This document shows positions 37,652 through 47,564 of a stretch of DNA of 64,000 nt, in pieces. Position numbers and translations under genes: made by a program. The notes beneath the pieces were generated by a model. It ran no database searches and had not been told where the DNA came from. It worked only from the letters and a program-made list of their open reading frames with translations. The DNA is from Odontocerum albicorne (Eukaryota; Arthropoda; Insecta; Trichoptera; Odontoceridae), in NCBI GenBank assembly GCA_949825065.1, contig OX463863.1, positions 17,717,240-17,781,239 on the forward strand, given 5' to 3'. The number at the start of each line of letters is the position of its first letter. Position 1 is the first letter of the stretch.

Positions 37652-37694
37652 ACACACCACCTTTTCCAAGCGTGGAATGGGATAGGTGGTGTGT
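37652..37694. other. Decayed copy of the intronic hairpin
   Basis: ACACACCAC (37652-37660) pairs with GTGGTGTGT (37686-37694), with TTCCA/TGGAA inside. It lies in the same position relative to the exon-1 relic (37778-37823) as the hairpins lie to true exon 1. Confidence 0.55.
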
Positions 37695-37777
37695 TTTAAT
37701 GCAAGTTAAACAGTACTCACACAACATAAGTTGAATGGTTGTAATATTTATTTAATTTAAACAATATAAATATATTA

Positions 37778-37823
37778 AGGGTCTGTGGGACTATCAACAT
37801 GTCTGGTATCTGCGCTGATATCT
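37778..37823 (-). pseudogene. Exon-1 fragment of the zinc-finger family
   Basis: Minus-strand translation gives DISADTRHVDSPTDP followed by a stop, matching DISAGTRHDDDNPTDP of true exon 1. It breaks off where Penelope-like sequence begins (about 37824). The GGT of the alternative donor has become GAT here. It is the end of a fourth exon-1 copy. Confidence 0.7.
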
Positions 37824-38515
37824 TTCCATCATGTTCTGTTTCTAGTGTGAATTTTATAAAACTCGATAGAATTTAAATATTTTATAAATTGGTGTAATTG
37901 TCTATCAGTGCCCGTCCAAACAAAAAAAAAATGTCATCTGCATACCCAAACCAGCACAAAACATTTTTAATTAACTTAAACTTACTCCTATAAATACATT
38001 TTTCAAAATAGTCCATAAATATTTCACTGAGGAGTGGAGACAACGGTGAGCCAATAGCTTAACCATTTGTTTGTTTATATCTTGTATTGTTGAAATTAAA
38101 ATAATTTTGTTTCATGCATTCCATTGGTGAAACGAATTTGGACTTTTTAAACTGTCCTTACTATTGTCATTTAAAATATTTTTGCTCCTTCTAAAGATCT
38201 CCATCCTGGTATACTTGGATAGAGATAAGTGACATCAAAAGATACTTTATAGTTTAGCATTATGAGGTATTTCTATGTTTTTGTAAAATCAATTCCAAGG
38301 AGTTTTTGATAGAGTGTTCAGCTTTAAAATTAATTGGATTATTAAATTTTTCATAGACAAACTTACATATTTTATAGGTTGGTGCCTGGTTATATGAAAC
38401 CACAGATCTTATGGGTATATCGTTTTTTTTTGTATAATTTATTAGCTAAGCCATATAATTGGGGTAATTGTTGATTCAATATACACAAATTCTTATTAAC
38501 ATTTAGGTTCATGAT
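37824..38515 (-). pseudogene. Penelope-like element RT fragment, unit I
   Basis: Decayed homologue of 50464-51165 with more lesions. Legible minus-strand traces include the palm start (KVSFDVT followed by the YPSIP-type segment), the motif around MECMKQNYFNFNNTRYK, and the segment reading IKFTLETEHDGK just before the exon-1 junction. The frame is broken repeatedly. No GIY-YIG endonuclease remains. Confidence 0.65.
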
Positions 38516-39989
38516 GGAGTAACAGGAGGACTCTGGAAATAGGAAGAAGCTCCATGCAGATATACCTTGAACTTACTTTGGTCCGATTGGACACTCTGAC
38601 CTTGTGGCGGCCAGATATAATTTTGCAGCTTTATTCAATCTTTGTAAAAATTAGTGACTGGCAAATAATTTTTTTCTATTTCTTATTTTCCCATTTAATG
38701 CAAATTTCTCTCTCACACTCCAGTGCGGCAAATTTCCTTTATATCAAGTATTTTTATAATCTGAGGATGTCCAATAAGTTTCCTAGCTTCTGCAATCTCA
38801 ACGTATTGCTGAAACATCAAAAACACAAACTAGGCTGAAAAAATCTTGACACCCATATGGAACATACTACCGTGTTCTGATTGGGCCTTCTAGATTTAAA
38901 TATTTTGGATTTCAAAGTATTGCTGGAGTTAACTAGTTTTGATCTCAACTCAGAACTATTGATTTTGAATAAAAAATATTTGAGAAAACATATTTTAATT
39001 TGATTTGTACAGAACATTGTGAATGAAAATGTCTTTCAAGTGGCATCTAATTGTTATGTTTCATCCAAATTGAATCGAGTTATGTTTGAACTAAAACAAC
39101 TCATTCGATTGTAGTGTAAAGGAACTATCTCCATGGTACTGATGCAAGGTGATCGCTATCACGGACGTTAATAAATTACGGACGATGAAGAAGTTAAAAG
39201 TGCAATTTTGACTTATTTTGAGGGCAAAAGCAAATATTTTTTTTTCTCTCGAGTATAAATAAGCTTATCGAAAGATTATAAGCTTCAAGTTAATAATGAA
39301 TATATTGAAAAGAAATAAAATATATTTCCAGTTTATTCTGCGAATTTATTGACCTCCATATATGCAACAAAAATACTAAGAAATGAAAATTGTTGAATTT
39401 TTTAAAAATCTTTATTTCAAAAATATTCTGACAATAAACAATTTGCTTTAAATTAGATATCTTAGCAATCTACACATTCGTGAATCATTCATAATTATAT
39501 GCAATAAGACTTAAATTCTCACAGCCTTGAAAAACATCATCATCATCAGCCCGTCTCCGTCCTAAGTTGACCAAAGGCCTCCCCTCTCCTCCTCCATTCC
39601 TCTCTTTCCATAAATGAAGAGATATAAATGTTCTCCATAAGAAAGATAAAGTTCACAATCTGCGGTGTAACCAATTTGAAAACCATGTGTTTTTCTTAAT
39701 GGACAATAGCAGAGAAAAGATTTTAACTTCTTAATAATAAGGAGTTTATGCCATTATTCAAGAAAAAAATAAGGAATGCTATGGAATTAGATTATCAAAA
39801 ATTTAATAAATAAATTAATCGTAAGAAGTTTCTGGATAATTTGGAAAGACTCCAAAATTTTTTCAACCAAGTCACATTTACTATTGTTTAAATTTAAAAA
39901 AGAGAAACTTGGTGATAATCCCACAGGCCCAAGTATGTTTACTGAACTTATATTTTTGAAATGAAAAATATATCAAAATGATAAATATC
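38516..39989. other. Non-coding tail of unit I
   Basis: Homologous to 51166-52360. It contains a minus-strand open frame of 66 codons (38817-39017), duplicated at 51461, without recognisable motifs. Part near 38990-39170 resembles 58785-59000, so it derives from another 5'-flank copy. A short LINE-3'-end-like string (GTCCTAAGTTGACC, AAAGGCCTCCCCTCTCC) lies at about 39550-39600. Nothing functional recognised. Confidence 0.5.
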
Positions 39990-40179
39990 CAATATTTCAT
40001 TATGTTTCATGAATGCGGTTCGACGAATGTCAAAATTATTAAAGTACTCGTACATCTCAAATTGATGATTTTCTTGTTAGCAATTTTCACTGTTAACGTT
40101 ACAACAATCCCAAGATTTTCTAACAGGGATGATTTCGATGTCCTAACAAAAGACCCTACGTAGGGCTTCCCTCCACAAT

Positions 40180-40688
40180 TAAAACATCAACAATGTCTTC
40201 CACATTGTCCACAGGTGAAGGCCTCTCTTTGAAGGGTATTACATTTGCATCATCAGAGAATGTCGTCACACATTTCTTACAGCTATAAGGCTTCTCTAAA
40301 CTGTAAAGCTTTTTGAGAGATTTTAATGTACCTTTAGTTGAGAAAGTCTTTACACAATTATCGTAACTGTACAGCTTCTCTCAACTATGAAACCATTTAC
40401 AGGATTTTAAAGTACTTTAAGCTAATAAAGTCTTTTCACAATTATCGCAATTGTACAGCTTCTCTCCATTATGAATCTGTTCATCACATTTTAAATTACC
40501 TCTTTTTGAGAATGTCACATTTTTCACAATTGTAATGCTTGTCTCCACTATAATTCCTTGAATGGTATATTAAACTTCTATTATCAGAAAATATCTTCTC
40601 CCAATTTTCACAGCATCTGTTCACGATGAATCCTTAAATGGCGTATTAAACTCCTATGATTCGATGTTTTTCCAAAATTTTTACAGCT
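40180..40688 (-). pseudogene. Decayed C-terminal zinc fingers of gene II
   Basis: Homologue of 29900-30429 with additional deletions, for example within the CEKCGKIF unit near 40513. Begins after the shared TAA that follows the last GEKP. Confidence 0.7.
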
Positions 40689-43600
40689 TTAAGGTTTCTC
40701 TCCACTATGAATCCTTTCATGGCATTTAAAAGAACCTTTTCGTGCAAATGTCTTATCACATTGTCCACAGCTGTAATTCTTCTCTCCAGTATCAATCGTT
40801 AAATGAGATATTAAATTATGTTTAAAAGAGAACGCCTTTCCACATTGTCCACAGCTGTAAGGCTTCTCTCCAGTATGAATCCTTTCATGAGATTTTAAAT
40901 GACTTTTTTGTGTGAATCTCTTATCCCATTGTCCACAGCTATAAAGCTTCCCTCCACTGCGAATCCTATCGTGAGATTTTAAAGTACCTTTGCATGAAAA
41001 TCTCTTATCACATTGTACACAGCTATAAGGCTTCTCTCCAGTATGAATCCATTCATGAGATTTTAAATCAACTTTTTGTGAGAATCTCTTATCACATTCT
41101 CCACAGCTATAAGGCTTCTCTCCAGTATGAATCCTTTTATGAAATTTTAAAGCACCTTTTTGTGAGAATCTCTTGTCACATTGTCCACAACTATAAGGCT
41201 TCTCTCCAGTATGAATCCTTTCATGAGATTTTAAAGCACCTTTTTGTGAGAATCTCTTATCACATTGCCCACAGCTGTAAGGTTTCTCTCCAGTATGAAT
41301 CCATTCATGAGATTTTAAATCAACTTTTTGTGAGAATCTCTTGTCACATTGTCCACAACTATAAGATTTATCTCCAGTATGAATCCTTAAATGAGATTTT
41401 AAAGCACCTTTTAGTAAGAATCTCTTATCACATTGTCCACAGCTGTAAGGCTTCTCTCCAGTATGAATCCATTCATGAGATTTTAAATCAACTTTTTGTG
41501 AGAATCTCTTATCACATTGTCCACAGCTATAAGGCTTCTCTCCAGTATGAATTCTTTCATGAAATTTTAAAGCACCTTTTTGTGAGAATCTCTTGTCACA
41601 TTGTCCACAACTATAAGGCTTCTCTCCAGTATGAATTCTTTCATGAAATTTTAAAGTACCTTTTTGTGAGAATCTCTTATCACATTGTCCACAGCAGTAA
41701 AGCTTCTCTCCAGTATGAATCTTTTCATGAGATTTTAAAGTACCTTTGCATGAAAATCTCTTATCACATTGTCCACAGCTGTAAGACTTTTCTCCAGTAT
41801 GAATCCATTCATGAGATTTTAAATAAACTTTTCGTGAGAATGTCTTATCACATTGTCCACAGCTGTAAGGCTTCTCTCCAGTATGAATCCTTTCATGAGA
41901 TTTTAAATTACATTTGTGTGTGAAACTCTTATCACATTGTCCACAGCTATTAAGCTTCCTTCCACCGTGAATCCTTTCATGAGATTTTAAATATCTTTTT
42001 TGGTTGAATCTCTTATCACATTGTCCACAGCTGTAAGGCTTCTCTCCAGTGTGAATCCTTTCATGAGATTTTAAAGTATCTTTGCATAAAAATCTCTTAT
42101 CACATTGTCCACAGCTGTAAGACTTTTCTCCAGTATGAATCCATTCATGAGATTTTAAATCAACTTTTTGTGAGAATCTCTTATCACATTGTCCACAGCT
42201 ATAAGGATTCTCTCCAGTATGAATCCTTTCATGAAATTTTAAATTACATTTTTGTGTGAAACTCTTATCACATTGTCCACAGCTATAAAGCTTCCTTCCA
42301 CCGTGAATCCTTTCATGAGATTTTAAATAGCTTTTTTGTGTGAATTTCTTATCACATTGTCCACAGCTGTAAGGCTTCTCTCCATTATGAATCCTTTCAT
42401 GAGATTTTAAAGTACCTGTTTGTGAGAATCTCTTATCACATTGTCCACATCTGTAAGGCTTCTCCCCAGTATGAATCCTTTCATGAGATTTTAAATGACA
42501 TTTGTGTGTGAAACTCTTATCACATTGTCCACAGCTATTAAGCTTCCTTCCACCGTGAATCCTTTCATGAGATTTTAAATATCTTTTTTGGTTGAATCTC
42601 TTATCACATTGTCCACAGCTGTAAGGCTTCTCTCCAGTATGAATCCTTTCATGAGATTTTAAAGTACCTTTTTCTGAGAATCTCTTATCACATTGTCCAC
42701 AGCTGTAAGGCTTCTCTCCAGTATGAATCCTTTCATGAGATTTTAAATTACATTTGTGTGTGAAACTCTTATCACATTGTCCACAGCTATAATGCTTCTC
42801 TCCATTATGAATCTTTTCATGAGATTTAAAATGACTTTTTTGTGTGAATCCCTTATCACATTGTCCACATCTGTAAGGCTTCTCTCCACTGTGAATCTTT
42901 TCGTGAGAATTGTCATGAAAAATGTTTTCCTTGCATTTTTTTTTACCAAATTGGTTATTCATATCACCTGAACCTAAAAACACGTGAAAATGAAGAAAAA
43001 ATATTGAAGAGTTTAAAAGAAAGATCATGGATTATCTTTTTGTAACTAAGCATTGCTCAAATGTTTGTTCTTCGATTTATACAAGAAATCACTTGTATTG
43101 AATTGTCAACTAAGAAAAAAAAATTACGGGGTTATGAAAAAAACATTTTTATTTTATTATTTGTATTAAGACTTAACTTGAATCCTATTTCAAACCAAAA
43201 TAAGAAAGATTACGTTGTTGATAATTTAATGAAAAAGTGAAAACTTATTCAGAATACAAACCAAATATTTACACTCACTTGTTATTGTATGCGTGTCGCA
43301 AACATCAACAGTCTCTGTGTTACTGACCCGATCACATTCCTTTTTAATATCTGCTTCCTGTATGTCAATAGCAAAATCAGGGAATACTGGCGCATTATCC
43401 TCTTCTACATTTTCTTGTTTCATGAAAAAATCTGAACAACCTTCCAATTCAAAATCGTGGGATTGCTTCAGTAAACTCTTTTCTGAGGTCACTTCTTTAC
43501 TGAATGTATCACAAGATGACTGGGCCATAACATCTACGAAAAAAACATACAAGATCAAATCTACCAAAGTAATGAAACAAAAATTGATATATTGTCATTT

Positions 43601-44232
43601 TTTTAAAGTGATCCGTTTGACAACCATTAAATGTTGCTTGTTAGTGTGTCAATAGTTTTTTATGGAGGATTTCTCATATTTTATTAATTATAGATCGCAA
43701 TATTTTTTGACATGATTTTATATAAAGAACGAAATAAAATATGTACATTGTGTTACATATTTAATATTTCTTAGTGTGGTGATAACCCTGAATTTTTTAG
43801 ACGATATAAAATGGTTGGATTATTCGATCATAAAGAGGCATTACACATAACAGAATGTCAACATTCCTTGATTAATCCACTTTTAAGTTATTATATTGTT
43901 TTAAATATTTTTCAAAACAAAATTGACCAAAACATTCTGGCCTACAGGTACACACCACCTTTTCTATGCCTGGTATGGAATATGTGGTGTGTACCTGTTG
44001 AATGTTTGTTATATTTATTTTATTTTATCAATATAGATGTACTTGGGTGTGTGGGATTATCATTATCATCATCATGTATGGTACCTGCGCTGATATCTTG
44101 TGCACATTCCTGCTTGATATCTGCCTCATGTATACTGATATACTGGGGGAACATTGCTGCAGTATCCCCGTCTTCTGCCTTTTCTTCTTTCACCATTACT
44201 TCTGCGCTCCTTTTGTGTAGCTGAGGATCCAT
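40689..44232 (-). CDS. C2H2 zinc-finger protein II, three exons, 26 finger units
   Basis: Exon 1 is 44043-44232 (donor GTACAT), exon 2 is 43279-43533 and exon 3 is 40689-42973; all joins are phase 1 and give 909 residues. Exon 1 has an in-frame DN duplication relative to the paralogues (HDDDNDNPTHP), which supports that stretch being coding. The acidic N-terminal modules are as in gene I. Exon 3 holds 26 units of exactly 28 residues. Three near the end have lost a zinc ligand: HDRIR (unit 23), CGQWDKRF (unit 24) and HLTID (unit 25). Units 3-5 and 10-12 share the helix order GT/DT, RY, CH/CN, a sign of internal block duplication. VDL-helix fingers alternate with GA-helix fingers in units 16-22. 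Probably a functional nuclear DNA-binding protein; the target is unknown. Confidence 0.87.
43944..43998 (-). other. Conserved intronic hairpin in intron 1 of gene II
   Basis: The same 15-bp perfect arms as in gene I (43944-43958 with 43984-43998). In the inner stem TTCTAT faces ATGGAA, so the one change from gene I converts a C-G pair to a U-G wobble on the plus-sense reading and keeps the fold. Confidence 0.65.
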
Positions 44233-46080
44233 CTATGACCTGGAATCATTCGAGATATTCAAACATTGAGTTTATATGTTCAACCGTTTGACGTAGAACA
44301 GCATAAAACTATATTCAGTTCCAGATATTCTTAAATGATAACTTTCCTGACATGACCATCTCCTTTGTCAGTGGTGTGTGTAGATTTATTTTTGGGAGTT
44401 CTTATAAAAATATTAATGATGTTATATGAACACAGGACACATGCATTACACTACATCTAAAGCTTAATGTGCTACTGTCGCATATAAATTAATTTCAAAT
44501 ATAAAATGTTTGAGAAAATATATTTTGTAAGTGAAGTTAGCCAAGATTAAACCAAAAAACTTGAAATAGTGAAAAATAATTTACACAGTTAATGGGAAAA
44601 GGTGTAAAACCTCAATTGTACTGATGTTACCGTGATCGCTACCCCAGCAGATCAACTGACAAAATGAGCTTAGGCAAAAATATGCCTTTATACAACACAA
44701 AATGTCACTTTATCAAGCAGTGCACGATACAAACAATCACAGTGAATCGGTCAGAAGGAACCACTAAATCAATACCGTAATCAACTCTCAAAAACGGAAA
44801 AAAATACAGACAAAATAAATCACCTACAATTAATATTTAATTGGCAGTCCAATTTAACAGAAATAACACTCGTCTTTTTTAATAATAGCCATGCACTCCT
44901 ATATCTGATGGAGTATACGCGGTGTCTCTATCGTCATCAATAATGGCCGTGATCTTTCATGTATGGAGTATACGCCAGATATGGTGTATTTTCTTGTTGA
45001 TTAATGGCTGTGAACTCATATAAGTGAAGAAATATAAGCCAGTCTCAAGCGATGACGGGTGTCAAATGATGCCATATGAATAACCATAGACACAAACTCT
45101 CGCTCCCTAGCACAGGTTACAGACAAAATAAATCACATACAATTAATACCTAATTAACAGTTCAATTAAACAGAAATAACACACTCTGCGTTTTTAATAA
45201 TGGTCATGCACTCCTATATCTGATGGAGTATACCCGGTGTATCTTCTTAAATAATGGCCGTGAACTTTTATGTATGGAGTATGATATATGCCAGATATGG
45301 TGTATTTTCTTCTTGATTAATGGCTGTGAACACCTATGTGAAGGAATATAAGAGTCTCAAGCGATGACGGGTGTGAAATGATGCCATAGAAATTACCATA
45401 GACACAAACTCTCACTCCCTGGCACAGGTTGCCTTCTTCTTATTCTTCTTTTTGCAGAATGGCTGTGAACTTCTATATACGAAGGAGCACAGATTGCCTT
45501 AATAGATGGAACATTGCCAAATTATTTGGATAAATAATTAGTTTCACTTAGTTCAGAAAGTACAAGAAAAATGAGGGGAAATGAAAATGAGATAGATGAT
45601 ATGTACAACATGAAACCTATTATCTTTGATTTTAACTCTGTTAATTAGTCTGAGCTGATAAAATGGCCAACACAGCACTCACAGAACTGTCTTATCTCAA
45701 TATGACTAGAGAAGATTGTTGGGTCGAATGTTCAAGAGGCATCAGTAATAGTTTTGAGTAATAGGCAACTTTCTAAAAAAAAATAGACAAAAAGTTTGGT
45801 TCTCATCAGCAGAAATATTTTGTTTCATGGTCTTAATATGATATGAACACATTTTTTATCTGTTACAATATCCAGGATGAAATTATTTGCATAATTCATC
45901 CCTACGGCAAAGGCCAATCGCAATTGAATAAGTTTTAATATTGTTGAGTTTATATTACGTACTGGTTTTACTATTTCTTATTATTGATACTGTTATTGTC
46001 ATTTATGTAAAATATTATGAATATTTTTATCACATGTTAAGACGAATTTTTTTAGCCATCTGCTTGACAGCTGTCTCATG
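44233..46080. other. 5' flank of zinc-finger gene II
   Basis: Homologous to 33731-35250. No coding sequence recognised. It contains the repeat block at 44807-45500 and runs to the TA target of the mariner at 46081. Confidence 0.5.
44807..45500. repeat. Tandem duplication and motif block upstream of gene II
   Basis: ACAGACAAAATAAATCAC begins at about 44807 and again at 45119, showing a ~313-bp tandem duplication absent from unit I. It carries seven versions of the ATGGCNGTGAACT / GGAGTATAC motif (near 44909, 44965, 45026, 45223, 45277, 45344 and 45483). Confidence 0.7.
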
Positions 46081-46082
46081 TA

Positions 46083-47414
46083 CGAGGCGTATCCAGAAAG
46101 TAAGTGTACTGAGGCTCTCACGACCGGATGGATTTTATTTTCGACATGTTGGCTACACTTCCGTGTAGCCTGACCCTTCCTCTCCGCAACGAGACCGGTT
46201 TGAGGTCAGTAAGTTGAGAAGTGTCGACGCGACAACACGTTTCGTGAAAAGTGTCAATCCAATCTACCACCAAGTGCGAAATACGCGGCGTCATCCGTTA
46301 TCTCGTTTGGAAGGGAAAACCTCCGGTTGAGGTTTATAATGAGGTGAAAACTGCATATGGTGATAAAGCTATGAATCGTACGAGTGTGTACAAGTGGTGT
46401 CGCGAGTTTAAAAACGGTCGTACACGTCTGTGCATGATGATCAGAGGAGCGGAAGACCTTCAATTGTGACTGACGAAATTGTGGAAAAAATCGAAAATGC
46501 GCTCCGTGACGATTGCAGATTGACTGTGGATGAACTTTCTGCGATGTTTCCGCAATTCTCCAGATCACTACTACACGAAACCATCACAGAAACCCTCAGA
46601 TATCGGAAACTGTCCGCGAGGTGGGTCCCAAAACAGCTGACAGACCAACACAAGTTGAATCGAGTGGAGGTCGGGCAAGAGTTTTTGGGGCGCTGCAAAC
46701 TCCATGGAGATGAATTTCTCGGCTCCATCGTTACTGGAGATGAAACTTGGGTTGCACACTACACGCCTAAAACCAAAAGGCAGTCTCAACAGTGCCTTCA
46801 CACCTCTTCACCCTCCGCCAAAAGTTCAAAACCACAATTTCAGCCAATAAAATCATGGCATCCGTGTTTTGGGACTGTCAAGGCATAATTTTAATTGAAT
46901 ATATGCCTCAAGGGGAGACCATCAACCTTGCAAGATACTGTGAGACCCTAAAAAAATTGCGGAGGGCGATTCAGAACAAGAGGAGAGGCATGCTGACAAA
47001 GGGAGTCTGCCTGCTGCACGAAAATGCCAGACCACACACGGCCAACGCCACGAAGGAACTGCTCGCCTCGTTTAAATGAGATATCAGGAAACATCCCGCG
47101 CATTCCCCTGACCTAGCACCTTCAGATTACTATCTCTTTACCTCCCTGAAGCTGCACATGGGTGGGAAAAGGTTTTCAACCGACGATGAGGTAAAGGAGG
47201 AGGTGGAGAAGTGGACGGAGGAGTTGGCGGGAAACTACTTCGAGGAAGGCATCAAAAAGTTGATACCCCGCTTCACCACCTGCATTGAGAGGAATGGCGA
47301 CTATGTCGAAAAATAGCTTACATATGTACTACGGTAACCACGTAATTTTTTTGTTTAAATAAAAAAAATTGTAACCTACAAAATTCAGTACACTTACTTT
47401 CTGGATATGCCACG
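46083..47414 (+). mobile_element. Mariner-family DNA transposon, 1,332 bp
   Basis: Flanked by TA at 46081-46082 and 47415-47416. The 30-bp inverted ends (46083-46112 and 47385-47414, e.g. TATCCAGAAAGTAAGTGTAC) differ at two positions. The paralogous locus in unit I is uninterrupted at 35250-35251 (CATG-TA-TTTTAG), which proves both borders and the TA target. The insertion is therefore younger than the I/II duplication. It encodes a broken transposase on the plus strand. Confidence 0.95.
46251..47316 (+). pseudogene. Mariner transposase, inactivated
   Basis: Recognisable throughout: N-terminal helix-turn-helix (GVIRYLVWKGKPPVEVYNE, SVYKWCREFKNGR), linker (DDQRSGRPSIVTDEIVEKIE), first catalytic Asp in TGDETW (codon 46739-46741), second Asp replaced by Glu in HENARPH (47020-47022), third Asp in SPDLAPSDYY (47125-47127). 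Exactly 34 residues lie between positions two and three (DD34D). Lesions: the expected start ATG reads GTG at 46251, frameshifts near 46422 and 46815, and a TGG-to-TGA stop at 47077-47079 after LLASFK. It ends with TAG at 47314. Family length (~345 residues) is otherwise preserved. Subfamily not assigned. Confidence 0.92.
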
Positions 47415-47564
47415 TATTTTAGTAGTGTGGATTCCCCATAATTTATTGATTAATTGTGGCGCAATATTTTTGGCACAATTCATATAAAAAATCAAATGAA
47501 ATTAGTGCATTGATTTACATAGTTAATATTTTTTAGTGTGGTGACAACCCGGAATTTAATTTCA

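Larger units (their letters stand above)
29508..39640. repeat. Segmental duplication unit I
   Basis: Contains the decayed-finger tail, zinc-finger gene I, its 5' flank, an RTE-like LINE, a MITE-like palindrome, an exon-1 relic and a Penelope-like fragment. The same order recurs in 39990-52360 (unit II), and the left half recurs in 53531-59495 (unit III), all in one orientation. Units I and III share the CR1 ORF1 next to the gene; units I and II share the right half. Confidence 0.85.

Noticed and set aside
42743..42949. Short alternative-frame zinc-finger-like ORF at the start of gene II exon 3.
   Set aside because: A shifted frame of the real exon; the splice phase and finger motifs fix the other frame.
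44002..44232. Plus-strand 72-137-codon frames over exon 1 of the zinc-finger genes (also at 33315-33722 and 58072-58479).
   Set aside because: They are open in all three copies only because they are antisense to a conserved exon and share the hairpin; no motif, and the minus-strand reading has splice sites in phase and in-frame indels.
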